The position numbers and the translations under genes are program-made. This document shows, in pieces, positions 11,290 to 22,110 of a DNA stretch of 64,000 nucleotides (its first letter is position 1; each line of letters starts with the position of its first letter). Location: NCBI GenBank assembly GCA_958510825.1, contig OY294049.1:5270001-5334000 (forward strand), written 5' to 3'. This DNA comes from Brachypterus glaber. Lineage: Eukaryota; Arthropoda; Insecta; Coleoptera; Kateretidae. The notes below the pieces were generated by a model. The model was not told the origin of the DNA. It did not search any database and worked only from the letters and a program-made list of their open reading frames with translations.

Positions 11290-11580
11290 TATTTTCAATA
11301 TTTTCGTCAAAATTGGTATATAGGGGTCTTTGGGGAAGAAAAAACTGAATTTGATAATAACATTTTTCCAATTCCACCCCCTAAGTGGTGGAGTAGTATT
11401 TGTGAAAATTGGTATATAGGGGTTTTTGAGGTTGCTGAAAGTAAATCTGATAATAAAAAACTCCACATCCTTAGGGGCGGGGGTAGTTTTCGTAAAAATC
11501 GTTATATAGGGGTTTGTAAGGTACGTAGCTAAAAGTGAATCTGATAATACAAAATCTATTTAACGCGCGGAGGTGAAAAA
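11290..11580 (+). repeat. About 93-bp tandem repeat, three copies
   Basis: AATTGGTATATAGGGG or a near variant starts at 11311, 11407 and 11497. Each is followed by a GAATCTGATAATAA-like word and a block of C or G around a CCTAAG or CTTAGG core. Inverse-oriented relatives occur at 33790-34015 and 53896-54115. Open frames here merely follow the repeat and are not genes. Confidence 0.8.
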
Positions 11581-11947
11581 TGGAAAAGCGATTTTACTGG
11601 GCAGTGTTGTTTTATTGGCAGTAGTATACAGTATATAAAGTACTAGTACTTTACCAAATTTAAATGCCTTAACTAGGGGGTTTATTAATAATATTAAGAT
11701 AAGGTCGTGACAGTCAAGGATAATGCATTTTTAAATAAATTTTTTATGTGAGAAATAAAATACAGAAATGGCAAGTATTTTAAATCGCTCACTTCAGAAA
11801 AAACGTACTTTGACAGTTATTAAAATAAAAAGGGAGTTTTATTTAAAAAAAAGGAGGTTTATTTCAAGCATGTAATGTTTGAGTAGGTTTTTAGTAAAAT
11901 AAATGAGATATATTATGCAATTATTTTATATAAATTTCTATGAGGTT
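11581..11947. other. Intergenic, no gene
   Basis: Nothing recognised. Confidence 0.45.
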
Positions 11948-12063
11948 GTGTTTTGTTTTGTTTATTTTTTAACCTCGTACTATTCTACTTAATTAAGCAT
12001 CCCCTAAGTCCAGGACTTGTGTGGGCTAGTAGTAGAGGGAACCACCGGCTTTAATTGACTTTT
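11948..12063 (-). mobile_element. SINE fragment, 3' half
   Basis: On the minus strand: GCCGGTGGTTCCCTCTACTA, then a word near AAGTCCTGGACTTAGGGG, then an AC-rich tail (AAACAAAACAAAAC). The tRNA head and central block are missing, as expected for a 5'-truncated copy. Confidence 0.8.
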
Positions 12064-12303
12064 TGTGTCCATGGATACTTTTAAGGTACTCCATGAGGAA
12101 TTATTTGGCATAGGTTTTATCCCTTGTCGCTATGGGACCGCCATCTGTAAGGTTTTTGGCATTGTTTTTTAGGCCTTTATAAGGCAAAAGGCTTCCCAAT
12201 ATTAGATTGTTTTAAAAGTTTTTAGGTGTTTATTTGTGGTCACACTGATATATTTTTTTTATTTTATTTTCTTTTATATTGAAATATTTAAATTTTGTTG
12301 AAA

Positions 12304-12373
12304 ATGCATTTGAGGGCTCTATGTGGCCAATAAGTATCAAACGTTATTGGCCACATAGAGCCCTCAAATGCAT
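12304..12373. repeat. Perfect hairpin, 30-bp arms, 10-base loop
   Basis: Left arm 12304-12333 and right arm 12344-12373 are exact reverse complements (core TTTGAGGGCTCTATGTGGCC), with loop GTATCAAACG. It is richer in G+C than its surroundings. A transcript would form a long uninterrupted stem. It may be a young foldback, a siRNA or miRNA-like source, or a replication artefact preserved by recent origin. Confidence 0.9.
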
Positions 12374-12945
12374 CTCAAAAATGACTGACTAAATCTTTCA
12401 GGGGTTTATCTTAATTTCACCGTAAAGTTTGTAACTACATACATAGGATAATTCTATTAAGATTTAAATGTTTTAATAAAAGCAGTTTTTAGAGCGGAAA
12501 AATTTTCACCTAATGTCCTACAAAGGGTTAAGTTAAAGTTTTCTTATATTTTCTTAAACTTGACTTAACAGACATTTACGGCCATTATCACGTGAGTGCA
12601 GCTTTGCCGTGCACAATTCGTAAAGTGTGTTAAAAGTGGAATTATTCGGAAGATTTGTAGATTTTAAATTATCCCGAGGAGTGGATTTCTTGGTAAAATG
12701 TGTTTTTAAAAGAATTAGCGAGTTTTACTCTGACGGCGTAACTTACAATTTTCGCTTTGCTGTCTCGCCTTAGTCGGAATATTCCTTCTTTAGTTACGGT
12801 AGTTATACACGGACATACTTGCTTAACAAGGAACCAAACCAAACCTAGTTAAGAAAACCATGTTTTAAACTAGGTTGCTGGCGTAGAAGACTGACATTTA
12901 TTAAAGTAGCAAGTACTAGGCACGGAAGTATTTCGGTCGTAGCAC
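12374..12945. other. Intergenic, no gene
   Basis: CAAAGGGTTAA at about 12525 looks like a lone piggyBac-type end. Nothing else is supported. Confidence 0.4.
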
Positions 12946-12948
12946 TTT

Positions 12949-13075
12949 AATAGTATATTATGCACCTAGTATGCGAACTAAGTCTTTAGTGTTCGAGACT
13001 GAGACGGAGTCGAGGCAAAAAATCAGTCAAAAAAACTTAAGACAGTTTGCATACGTGGTGCATATACTATTTTTT
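12949..13075. mobile_element. Small palindromic element, copy 1
   Basis: AATAGTATATTATGCACC at the left matches the inverse of GGTGCATATACTATTTTTT at the right. A CGGAGTCGAGGC word lies inside. The same plan recurs at 13381-13499 and 38106-38246. Confidence 0.65.
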
Positions 13076-13380
13076 CTACTACCTAAAGCTAGTAACTCCA
13101 AATATCAGTTAATAATAATAAATTTTAAAAATTATTTTGAGATAGCTGTCAGTTTGACAAATAAGTTGAAAAAAGTTAGTAGTTGTCTCAACTTTTTTTT
13201 ATTATTGACCGTCGTCAATAAACAATGCTTAACAACGGTCAATAATAAATGAGTTCACTGATTTTATTGGTTGCCAAGGTAAACAAGCCTTGACAACGGT
13301 AGATACTATGTAAGCTAGCACTTAATTAGGTAGTAGAAAAACTAAATTGTTTATCATTTGCCTCGTCATTTGTATAGGTA

Positions 13381-13499
13381 ATTGTATATTACGCACCGAG
13401 CGCACGAGAGTTCTTATTTTTTTACAAGGCGGAGCCGAGTAAAAAAGCACTTGAAGTATACTGAAATGGGTTTGCGTCGAGGTGCGTATAATATTTTTT
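13381..13499. mobile_element. Small palindromic element, copy 2
   Basis: ATTGTATATTACGCACCGAG at the left and GTCGAGGTGCGTATAATAT at the right are inverse. The centre holds TTTTTTTAC, GGCGGAGCCGAG and GTAAAAAA, itself palindromic in part. Confidence 0.7.
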
Positions 13500-13500
13500 C

Positions 13501-13943
13501 TGCGACTTGACACCTAACATTCAAAAAACGCAAAAATTATATTAAAATTAATTTTATTAACTTGACGTTTTGTGTTTGACGTTTACTTGTTTTCTGATAT
13601 GTAAAATCAGCTGACTGTCACTTTTCGACAGCTGTCATGGCAATGGTTTTAATATTTTGAGATTATGCTTATGGTGTGCAAATATTCCTTACAAAATTAT
13701 GCACAAATGATAATACTGGCACCTTTGCTAAAATTGCGAATTTCAAAATTTTTCAAGAGTGGCCCTTGTAAATAGCAAACACCATGATTTAATCTAAAAG
13801 TTTATTTTTAGTCAATGGATGACGGGAAAACAACGGTAGCTACCTGTAAGTTCAAATTTCCCAAAATCGCCAAAAAAAAACGTCTTAACAAAAAATTCTT
13901 GGATAAAAATTTGTTTCATGAAAAAATAAGAAACTTTGAAAAT
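13501..13943. other. Lead-in to the minisatellite, no gene
   Basis: The 130 bases before the minisatellite (CCCAAAATCGCC, AAAACGTCTTAAC, AAAATTTGTTTCATG) have the A/T-run pattern seen ahead of the GTCTGTCCG core in other copies of the dispersed family. GGCACCTTTGCTAAAATTG near 13709 is a worn member of the GGCGCCTTCGCC word set. Confidence 0.45.
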
Positions 13944-14330
13944 GTCTGTCCGTCTGTCCGTCTGTCCGTCTGTTCGTCTGTCCGTCTGTCCGTCTGTCGG
14001 TCTGTCCGTCTGTCCGTCTGTCCGTCTGTCCGTCTGTCCGTCTGTCCGTCTGTCCGTCTGTCCGTCTGTCCGTCTGTCCGTCTGTCCGTCTGTCCGTCTG
14101 TCCGTCTGTCCGTCTGTCCGTATGTTCGTCTGTCCGTCTGTCCGTCTGTCCGTCTGTCCGTCTGTCCGTCTGTCCGTCTGTCCGTCTGTCCGTCTGTCCG
14201 TCTGTCCGTCTGTCCGTCTGTCCGTCTGTCCGTCTGTCCGTCTGTCCGTCTGTCCGTCTGTCCGTCTGTCCGTCTGTCCGTCTGTCCGTCTGTCCGTCTG
14301 TCCGTCTGTCCGTCTGTCCGTCTGTCCGTC
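13944..14330 (+). repeat. (TCTGTCCG)n minisatellite, about 48 units
   Basis: An almost perfect 8-bp tandem array of 387 bases with isolated variants (TTCG near 13973, TCGG near 13998, a TATGTTCG unit near 14121). Because 8 is not a multiple of 3, each frame cycles through all registers and no stop codon arises on either strand. The long frames of the RRTDGQTD or SVCPSVRL type are therefore products of the repeat, not genes. Confidence 0.97.
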
Positions 14331-14332
14331 CA

Positions 14333-14395
14333 ACGTGAATAGTATATAATAATGGCATACGTAGCATTGCATATCTTCACCGCTTGTTTTTGTTC
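14333..14395. repeat. Shared border word, copy 1
   Basis: GTGAATAGTATATAATAATG followed by ATATCTTCACCGCTTGTTT directly follows the minisatellite. A near copy lies at 22097-22142, just after the Penelope-like fragment. Confidence 0.7.
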
Positions 14396-14897
14396 AAAAT
14401 ATATAACTGGCTTTTTGTTGGTTAGGTGTGTCCAGTTAAGCTAGTTATGGCACCGTTGTAAAGCATTGTTGCAATAGTGCGGAAGAGAATAAAGCATGAC
14501 CAGGGCAACCCACGTTATCTTGTAAAATTGATTTGAGTGCAAGCAACACATGATTGGGATTGTTCTGATTTTTTATGCAAAAAATTGACGATTTCTTAAA
14601 AAAAAAATCAAAATTTTTTCAAAATTTTTCCGACGCAAAAAAAAAAAAATTTTTTGAAAACTTTTTTTCAAAAGTTTTCGTTTTACAAAAAAATAATTTC
14701 AAAACCCATGGTTAAAAAATTGCGTTATTTTTTTTTAAATAATTAAGCTAAGGAAGTCCAAACCAAACAGTTTACACAGAAAATTATTAAATCCTTGAAA
14801 GTTAATTATTTTTGAAAGATATTTCATTTCAAAAGAGACAAGCATTAAAGAAAAACTTAATTGATTTGGCTTGTCAAATGCAATGTTTTTTATTAGA
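14396..14897. other. Intergenic, A/T runs
   Basis: Nothing recognised. Confidence 0.45.
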
Positions 14898-14899
14898 TA

Positions 14900-15792
14900 G
14901 AGGAAAGTCACCTAATTTCGGATACCTTTTACAATGTATTCAATATTTAATACTCGGTATTACTTTTTGATATTTTTTTTATATAACCAGATACAACTTA
15001 TTATAGCGAACCATGATTTATTATAAAAGCAATTTTATTACAGTTTATTTTTTCCAAAAAACACGGTTAAAAAAAATCAGCGCATTTTTGTGCATTTGAA
15101 AAAGGGCTCCTAATTTCGGACATATCCGAAAAATTTTTTTCAAGAGTAGATCCTGATCCCATTGCTTATGTTTCTTGTTATTCCTTCACATTTAAGACGT
15201 AATTTAATCATTAAGCGATTTTCTACGAAATACTATAGGAACTATAATTTTAGATTCCCAATTTCGAATATCTTAGTATCTTTTTCGTTTTTTCAAAATT
15301 GTGTATCTTAGTTTGTTGTATCATTATAAAAATAATAATTAATGGTTGGTTATCCTGAATAATAATTACCCGGATATCCGAAATTGGGAATCAAATGCAC
15401 AAAAATGGTCTATCCCAAATTAGGCAACTCTCTGCTTTTTAGATTAGAAATTTGTAGAATGTTTACGTTTTCAAATTGCTTAATTATGAATAGTGGATCA
15501 ACTTAACTAACATCATAACTTACCCAAGACAGAATCACGAACTTTTATAACGATTATTCATAAAATAAACAAGCATAATAATGCAACTGAGCACAAAACT
15601 GCCATTTGCAATATAAACGATTTGTGCTGCCATTTAAAGGGGAGAAGCTCTACCGTTATCATATTACAGGACGGATTTAGTTTGACTTTTGGCTTCGCAT
15701 AAAAGTAGGTTTCTGTTTACCTTTGCAGACAGTATCTTAAATACACTACTATCCGAAATTTGGAAACCATCCGAAATTAGGCGCATTTCCTC
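14900..15792. mobile_element. TA-flanked TIR element with repeated CTAATTTCGGA motif
   Basis: Bounded by TA (14898-14899 and 15793-15794). The left end is GAGGAAAGTCACCTAATTTC and the inverted right end is GAGGAAATGCGCCTAATTTC, both continuing GGAT. The terminal word CCTAATTTCGGA recurs inside at 15109-15120, and variants occur at about 15256, 15376 (inverse), 15411 (inverse), 15751 (inverse) and 15771 (inverse). There is no transposase frame. TA duplication and short TIRs fit the Tc1/mariner/pogo group. The repeated words may be transposase-binding sites. Confidence 0.8.
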
Positions 15793-15972
15793 TACCTTCC
15801 AAACAACAATTATTATCTTTAAAGAACTGACAGATAATAAATTGATATGTCGTCTTGGATTCTAACATAAAAGATAATTGAGGCAGTTGCTAATAAAATC
15901 GTGTATAATACATGAGCGATATGAATTTATCTCTTGAATCTCGTTCTGCATTATCCCAGTGTGAAAATCATA

Positions 15973-16563
15973 ACATAGCGTGTGTGGTGGGGTGTAATCC
16001 ACCCCAAACTTTAAAAAGTCATATAAAAAAGTAATGTGTTTTTTCTTAAAATAAACATTTGTTTGAATCATTACACTAATATATTTAAGAGAAATATAAA
16101 AATCATATTTTTATTTTATTGTTTTAAAGAAATACAAAATTCGATTCTATAAAATGCATATTTACAAGAAAAAATACTTACTTGGAGATATAAGCCAAGG
16201 AAAAATAAATGTTTAAAACACAAAAAAAAAAACAACTTTATTTATCAAAATTAAATAACATAAAATGAGAGACTAAAATTATTAAAAAAAAAACGAAAAT
16301 TTTATATGGTATATACGTATCTAAAATTATAAATATTTTTATAACGTAAAGTGTATGGTGGGGTTAAATCCACCGATACAGAACTTTAAAACGGCTAAAA
16401 AAATAAACGTGTAGGATAAGGGTCAAATAAAATTTGTCAACGTTCTCTATACGTTTACCTACAGCTATTGAAGAGGAGAATGTTAAAACAAAAAATACCG
16501 TAAAGCAGTCTACGTTTAAAATATGTCATGGGTTGTTTTAACCCCACCACACACGCGCCGGGT
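15973..16563. mobile_element. TIR element with GTGTGGTGGGG motif
   Basis: CGTGTGTGGTGGGGT near 15979 is exactly inverse to ACCCCACCACACACG near 16540. TA dinucleotides lie at both outer edges (15971 and 16564). A third copy, GTATGGTGGGGTTAAATCCACC in form, sits at 16351. The first copy also carries TAATCCACC after the GGGG. Same architecture as the preceding element. No coding frame. Confidence 0.65.
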
Positions 16564-16679
16564 TATCACCCTGATACCAAACTTTCAATACAATCAACTA
16601 TTATTGGTAATAATTTGTAATACATTACTTTTTTTACTATTATAATTTTCGGTTATAATTTAATTTTCATTGAACTAAA

Positions 16680-16925
16680 AACACAATGATAAAAAGGATT
16701 TATTTGGATATAGCCAATTAAATAATTTGGTTGTGAGTAACAAATTATATTTGAGCCAAATAAATATTTGGTCCATGTAAACAAATATTTAAATTTTAAA
16801 ATATTTTATTAACGGGAACAAAATAGTTTGTGACAGAAATAAAATTTATTTGTCACAAATAAATAATTTAATTAGCAATATCCAACCAAACATTTATTTG
16901 ACACAAAAACAAAACTGTTTTATCA
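16680..16925. repeat. Imperfect foldback
   Basis: TTTATTTGGATATAGCCAAT and the following AAATAATTTGG are inverse to sequence at 16862-16900 (AAATAATTTAATTAGCAATATCCAA split by mismatches). No gene. Confidence 0.5.
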
Positions 16926-16929
16926 GTGC

Positions 16930-17990
16930 AGTTATATATTTTCAGAGTGACTAACCGTACACATCGTTAAGCATTGTACATATTATGTATGTAAACATAA
17001 CCTAACTTTTTTTTTAATCGTTGGCTCATGTCTGTTTTTTTGTAGGTTTGTCGTATCTGATGTAAATGAATATATTTCTCACGACAAACACCTTAAAAAC
17101 CTTAAAATGACACTTCGTATGAATAGCTTCATACCACACAAGGGCATATCCACCGGCTTGCATAACAACATAGTACATAACAATGCTATGCCGTGATTGG
17201 ATTAGAGAGAGAGAGAAAGCACAAATCAAGAAAATTCATAGAAAAACGTAAAACTCGAGAGTATACACCACAAAGGTCACCTTAAAAAGTAAACAAAACA
17301 CTTGTCTAGACATCGTTGCCGCTTGAAACATGTATTATTCGTTCTTACTCTTAGAAAGAGAAAACAGCACACTTTGAAAGAAAATCATGAGATTTGGCAA
17401 CTTCTCAGGCCATTTTTTATTTTCTAGCATTGTCGAGTGTTGTCTGGCATTGTAGGGTTTTATCGGGTATTGTCGGTAGTTGTCCAAGGTTATTGGGCGT
17501 TTTCCGTCATTTTTGGTAGTTGAAAGTGTCTAAATCCCGAGCGAAGCTGAGTAGTAAAGCTAGTTACGTATAAAATCGATTTGTATTTTAAAATTTAACA
17601 TTTATTTAAAACTTTTATGAACTTTTAGTTTATTTTATCCTATGGAGAGTAACTATTCGTATAACATTTGTAATTCTAGTAACTAGCGTGCTAGCAATTA
17701 AATAATTTAAAGTTCTGATGAAAAATTCGTAGCATCAGACGATTTACCTTGGAGGGTTAATTTACTTGAGTTTTAGTATAGTATATAATACGATATAACA
17801 GTTATTACAATAATATTTATTTGGAAAATGTCCGCTTCGTAACTTTTATTTTGTAATATATGTAAAATAAACGTTTGTGAAGAGGATATTCTATACCAAA
17901 AATGTACGTTTGCTTGGACTTTTTTTATTACAAATTAAATTTATACTATAATTGACTTAATTATGTAAGCATCCCTTTTACGATAATAAC
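16930..17990. other. Intergenic with a degenerate short repeat
   Basis: At 17426-17520 words near ATTGTCGGGT recur about every 10-13 bases (CATTGTCGAG, CATTGTAGGG, TATTGTCGG, GTTGTCC). Otherwise nothing is supported. Confidence 0.45.
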
Positions 17991-17993
17991 TGC

Positions 17994-18280
17994 ACAAGCA
18001 CACAAAAAAAGTCTGTTTTCCCAGACGAACCAAACATTTCTATACGTTTCTGGGTTCCCTTAATCCGAATCTGGGGTTAGTTTGACTCGATCAGGTCACA
18101 TTTCGTTGCTAACCTCAAAAAAGTGATGAAATATTTCAACTTTCATCACTTTTTTGAGGTTAGCAACGAAATGCGAAATGACCGAGTCAAACCAATCCCA
18201 GATTCGGAATCAGCGATCCCAAAAACATATAGAAATATTTGTATCGTCTGGGGAAACAAAGCTTTCTTTGTGTGCCTGTG
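17994..18280. mobile_element. Foldback element (287 bp)
   Basis: Almost the whole length is an inverted repeat around a centre near 18130. GAGGTTAGCAACGAAATG reads inverted on the left, CCCAGATTCGG and CCGAATCTGGG pair, and the outer arms carry CACACAAA followed by CCCAGACGA. Open frames here run through the palindrome and are not called. A half-lost relative is at 41600-41792. Confidence 0.85.
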
Positions 18281-18320
18281 TTATTGTAATATATATGAAT
18301 CGGTCAGTTGAAAAACAGTA

Positions 18321-19420
18321 CTGGCCTACTACCCTAAAAAGCAGCAACTCCATATTAAGTAAAACTGAGATAATGGCAAGAACAGTAAATTGTCTTAGCC
18401 AAACCCGTGTTATAGGTAGAATCAAGAAAGTGGGCGTATAAATTTGGGTTTGAAGTACCTTTACTATAACACAAGTTTCGCAATTATTAATTATTTATTT
18501 AAAAAGAAAATGGGACTTACTGCTTTTTAGCTTAGTATCTGGTAGTCAAAATTTTTAGCAACGCTAAACTAAAAAGCAGCATGTGACAAGATATAGAGAA
18601 AACAACCCAAAAATATAAAAAAATATATTTTTAAATTTTCTGTTAAAAGTCAATTTTACTTTCCCCTTGGGCCCATGAAAATCTTGCGTAAGTAAGAAAA
18701 AATTTAAATATTTTTATTGATTTTTTTTTCACGTTTCTTGACGTTTCATATCCAAAAAAGACGATTTCCCTAAAAAAAATCTGCCTATCGGTCTGTCTGT
18801 TTGTCCGAAAAATTTGTGACCACGATAACTCGAGAACGCTTTGAGCTAAAGACTTCAAATTTGGATCATAGGTTTATTATCCAAAGTTTTAGGATAAGAT
18901 TGTTTTTGGTAAAAATCGGTGTGGGTTAAGGTGGTAAAATTGGGGTTAAAACAAGTTTTAAAAAATAAAATTGCATTTTTTGAAATTTTTTTGATTTTTT
19001 TTCAACATTTTTTCGTTTTCTAAAAAAAATTGTTTTAATGAATCAAGACTTACAGAGGTAAGTATTATTTTGTTTGCAGCAGGTATTTTTTTTTTGGTTA
19101 TATCCGGAAAATCTAGCGTCATACAAAAAATATAATAATGCAAAAAGAAACTGTTTTATTAAAGCTTTACACCCTTTTAATTACATTGTAATATAATTAG
19201 TAATAAATAACTTATTTGGAGTTACTGCTTTTTAGCTTAGTAACAGTCCCTTATTTTGGAGATAATGCAATTTGCATAAGCCTATAACTGAATAAATAAA
19301 GCTGTTTACTTAAATTTAATTGATTCAATAAATAGCCCATGGAAATGCACAACTAAGAGTAAGGTTAATGAAAAATCCAAGAAAATTGGAGTTGCGGCTT
19401 TTTAGCGTAGTGAGGCAGAG
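18321..19420. mobile_element. TA-flanked TIR element with repeated GCTTTTTAGC motif
   Basis: TA at 18319-18320 and 19421-19422. The left end reads CTGGCCTACTACCCTAAAAA, the inverted right end CTCTGCCTCACTACGCTAAA, both continuing to a GC.GCAACTCC word. The word GGAGTTACTGCTTTTTAGCT or its inverse recurs at 18508, 18566 and 19219 as well as at both ends. A dispersed GTCTGTCCG-type repeat (18640-18960) sits inside. No transposase frame. Tc1/mariner-like by target site. Confidence 0.8.
18640..18960 (+). repeat. Dispersed GTCTGTCCG-type repeat copy
   Basis: Order of words: A/T runs with ACGTTTCTTGACGTTTCAT, then CGGTCTGTCTGTTTGTCCG, then ACCACGATAACTCGAGAACG, then AGACTTCAAATTTGGATCAT, then GGTGTGGGTTAAGGTGGTAA. 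It matches the minus strand of 5436-5700 in the same order, so it is one defined family of about 320 bases. Confidence 0.75.
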
Positions 19421-19422
19421 TA

Positions 19423-20320
19423 CTAGTCCAAAAATAGTCATTTTGAGATAAGATAGCCACTTTTCGAAAAATTTGTAGCTTTGTTCATCCTGCTTAAGAA
19501 CATTATCATTTACGCGACACTACGGCTGCGCGATCCATATTTACAGCAGTCACTTAAAAAACAGTAATAAAGTAAGAAAAAATATTATTTTGATATATTT
19601 TATAGTCATTTCTTTTCTTTTTCACTGCAAGTAACCAAGCCACAATTTTAACACGGTAAAAAATAACCTAAATACAAAATTTTGTAGAAAATTAAAGCGA
19701 CGTTCGCATTTGCACGGAAAACTTGAAGCGATAGGTTTTTGTCTGTTGCCAACCCAAAAGAAAATAAGTAGAGACCCCTTATGGCCTGTAAGAACATGAG
19801 AAATGCGTGTGATTATGAGCGTATAAGAGTCGCAAAAAAAAAATTATTGTCTATAAAAAAAATAATTAGAAATACTTATAATTAAGCTTTAATTTTATAC
19901 ACAACTTTCGTAAAATTATAATAATTTTTACCCAAACAAACGCAACCGAGAACTTTGTCATACGTTTATATTCACAGACAAAAAGGATTCCTTGAAGCAA
20001 GGACGCGTTTCTTTCCATTTGTTCAAAGCTATATTCTTTTGTTTTAAAGATCCTTATTCAAAAACCTGGGCTCTTTATTCAAGGAAATTGACCTTGGTTC
20101 AAATAAATTCTAGCCTTAAAAAACGACAATATGGCTCCTAATATATCAAAAGTCACGTGTCTTTGGTTCAGTGAATCCTTTTTTTCTGTGTTTATTTATA
20201 AATACCCATTTAATAAATAACAAAAAGAACCAGTAAAAAACGTATAATAAGTAAAACCTAGTCAGATAAAAAATCATATTAGGAATTTGTATAAAATGCT
20301 AGTTTACGTCCAGTAGTAAA
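19423..20320. other. Intergenic, no gene
   Basis: Nothing recognised on either strand. Confidence 0.45.
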
Positions 20321-20322
20321 TA

Positions 20323-20953
20323 ACGGGTGTCCCTCTATTTATCCAACGATTTTCTGGAAAACTTAAAGAGATAATCAAATTCTGCTAAAACCATCCTAAA
20401 TAAGACAACTTGAACTATCTTTAAGCATATATTTGATACTTTCAGCTGTTAAAATGTGGGCAGGGGGGCATAGGGGGATATTTTTTTAATGGAAAGGGGG
20501 GTTGTGTGATACATCATTTTAAAGCTTATTAAATTAAAATGGGTATTTTTGTCAAAACTACTCTAAAAAAATCAAACAATTTTTTAAAAGTTACTAATTT
20601 CATGAAAAAAAAAGTAAATTAAACTTTTAAACTAATGTTAATTGACATTTTTGTCATTTATGTAAATTTTTATTTATAATAATAAAAATTTACAAAAAAA
20701 AACTTAAAAAATCGCATTTTTTAGCATTTTTTTAAAAATATACGTTCCAATGAAGAATTTTATTTTCTTTAAAATGATGTATCCATTAAAAAAATCCCTT
20801 TCATACCCCCTGCCTACATTTTAAGAGCTGAAAGTAATAAATATATGTTAAAAGATAGTTTAAGTTGTTTAGTTTAAGATGGTTTTCACAGAACTTGATT
20901 ATGTCTTTTAGTTTTCGAGAAAATCGCTGGGTAAATAAAGTTGGGACACCCGG
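20323..20953. mobile_element. TA-flanked foldback element (631 bp)
   Basis: Ends ACGGGTGTCCC and GGGACACCCGG, flanked by TA. The arms continue (GCGATTTTCTCGAAAACT inverse against ACGATTTTCTGGAAAACT). A second inner inverted layer carries GTGGGCAGGGGGCATAGG against CCCCCTGCCTACATTTT and TGATACATCATTTTAAAG against AAAATGATGTATCC. No coding frame. Confidence 0.8.
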
Positions 20954-20955
20954 TA

Positions 20956-21365
20956 TATTCTAAATTTATCTATTATTTATATAGGCGTATATAACACATA
21001 CCGTAGAGCTATTAATATGAAATCAATATAATAAATGAACATGAAAATATAAGATTTTTTTCAATGCTTTATTTGGGAGAAATATGTTCGCTTTTTATAT
21101 ATGATATATAGAATAAGAAAGCCAAAAGAGGCATGATATATTATTTTGCACAGATTTAAACATACAATTTACTAACTTAAATATTTTTTTATTCGATTGT
21201 TTAAAAAACATCACTTTATGTATAGGGGCTATTATGATACAAAAATTAAAAACTTTACAAAAAAAAATATATAATTTCTTGTTGTTCTTGTTCTATAAAT
21301 GTATGTTATATTTTTTTTCTTTTCTTGTTTTATTAGAACAGAAAATAATTAAGAATAAAGAATTT
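20956..21365. other. Intergenic ahead of the Penelope-like remnant
   Basis: AT-rich. May contain worn Penelope-like sequence but nothing can be assigned. Confidence 0.35.
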
Positions 21366-21371
21366 TTTTTT

Positions 21372-21410
21372 GCCAACGTTTCGGTCTTTATTGTAAGGCC
21401 ATCTTCAGGG
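21372..21410 (-). ncRNA. Hammerhead-ribozyme-type motif of a Penelope-like element
   Basis: On the minus strand the sequence reads CTGAAGA, then GGCCTT-ACAAT-AAGACC-like stem-loop with one C-A mismatch, then CGAAACGTTGGC. CUGANGA and GAAA separated by a helix is the conserved core of hammerhead ribozymes, and such motifs are known in the terminal repeats of Penelope-like retroelements. The cleavage-site strand is not resolved, so activity is doubtful. A Penelope-type protein fragment lies 400 bases away on the other strand. Confidence 0.45.
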
Positions 21411-21810
21411 CTTGTTAAATAAATATTGTAAAGTTATATAAAAAATATTGAGTAAAAAATATAAATTGATGACATTGAAGGAAAAAATAATTTGAAATTG
21501 AAAGATGTCAAAGAAAAAAAAAAAAAAAGGTAACAGGTAAAAAATAGTCTTAACATTTAGCATCCACACTGGCATAGACGTATTGTCACTGCCAATGTCA
21601 ATGATAATTACAAATGACATTAAGATATAGTTAAAGTTAGTAATGTAGTGTATGGTATAGTGTATCATAGTGACTCACTATTAGTGGATGTATGTATTGG
21701 ATTTTAATTGATGTAAGGTTGGGTGCGTTTGGAAGTGTATGGTTGTGTGAAGTGTTAGATAATGTTATTATATACATGATTGAGATTTTGAGTGTCAGTT
21801 CTAAAGTTAA

Positions 21811-22110
21811 TTGTATTTTTTAAAAAACAACTATCCCCTAAATTTAATAAATTCTATTCTAAATAATAATAACGACAACAATAATATAAACAGAAATAAC
21901 ATTATTCAAAATCAACCAATCAAATACTTTAAAATACCTTTTATTCCAAACTTAACCCCAAAAATCATTAATATTTTAAAAAAATATGGTAATAGAATTG
22001 TTACCTATAACAATTCTAAACTTAATTTAATATATAATAATTTTTTTATTTTTTTAAATTTAAGTATTTGGTTTGGATGCAATAGACCATTTACTGTGAA
22101 TAGTATATAA
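21811..22110 (+). pseudogene. Penelope-like reverse transcriptase fragment (thumb region)
   Basis: The translated stretch has the pattern LKNNYPLNLI, a low-complexity Asn-rich spacer, then IPFIPNLTPKIINILKKYG and a short NSKLNLIY word. This agrees with the region after the catalytic palm in Penelope-like reverse transcriptases, where an N-G/N-Y-P word is followed by a PY/F-I-P/G-L segment and an L-K-K-Y/H helix. No methionine begins it and the palm motifs and GIY-YIG endonuclease are absent, so this is a fossil fragment. The Asn-rich spacer probably reflects AT mutation bias. Assignment rests on remembered family patterns, without a search. Confidence 0.5.

Noticed and set aside
11236..11532. 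Frames on both strands with a W/R-Y-I-G-V repeat
   Set aside because: They are translations of a 93-bp tandem repeat.
13944..14330. CRISPR-like array
   Set aside because: Units are contiguous with no spacers and the genome is eukaryotic.
13812..14380. Overlapping frames of 137-186 codons on both strands
   Set aside because: They are read through the 8-bp minisatellite in every register; no coding signal.
18123..18441. Frames of 62-95 codons
   Set aside because: They run through a foldback palindrome and into a TIR element.
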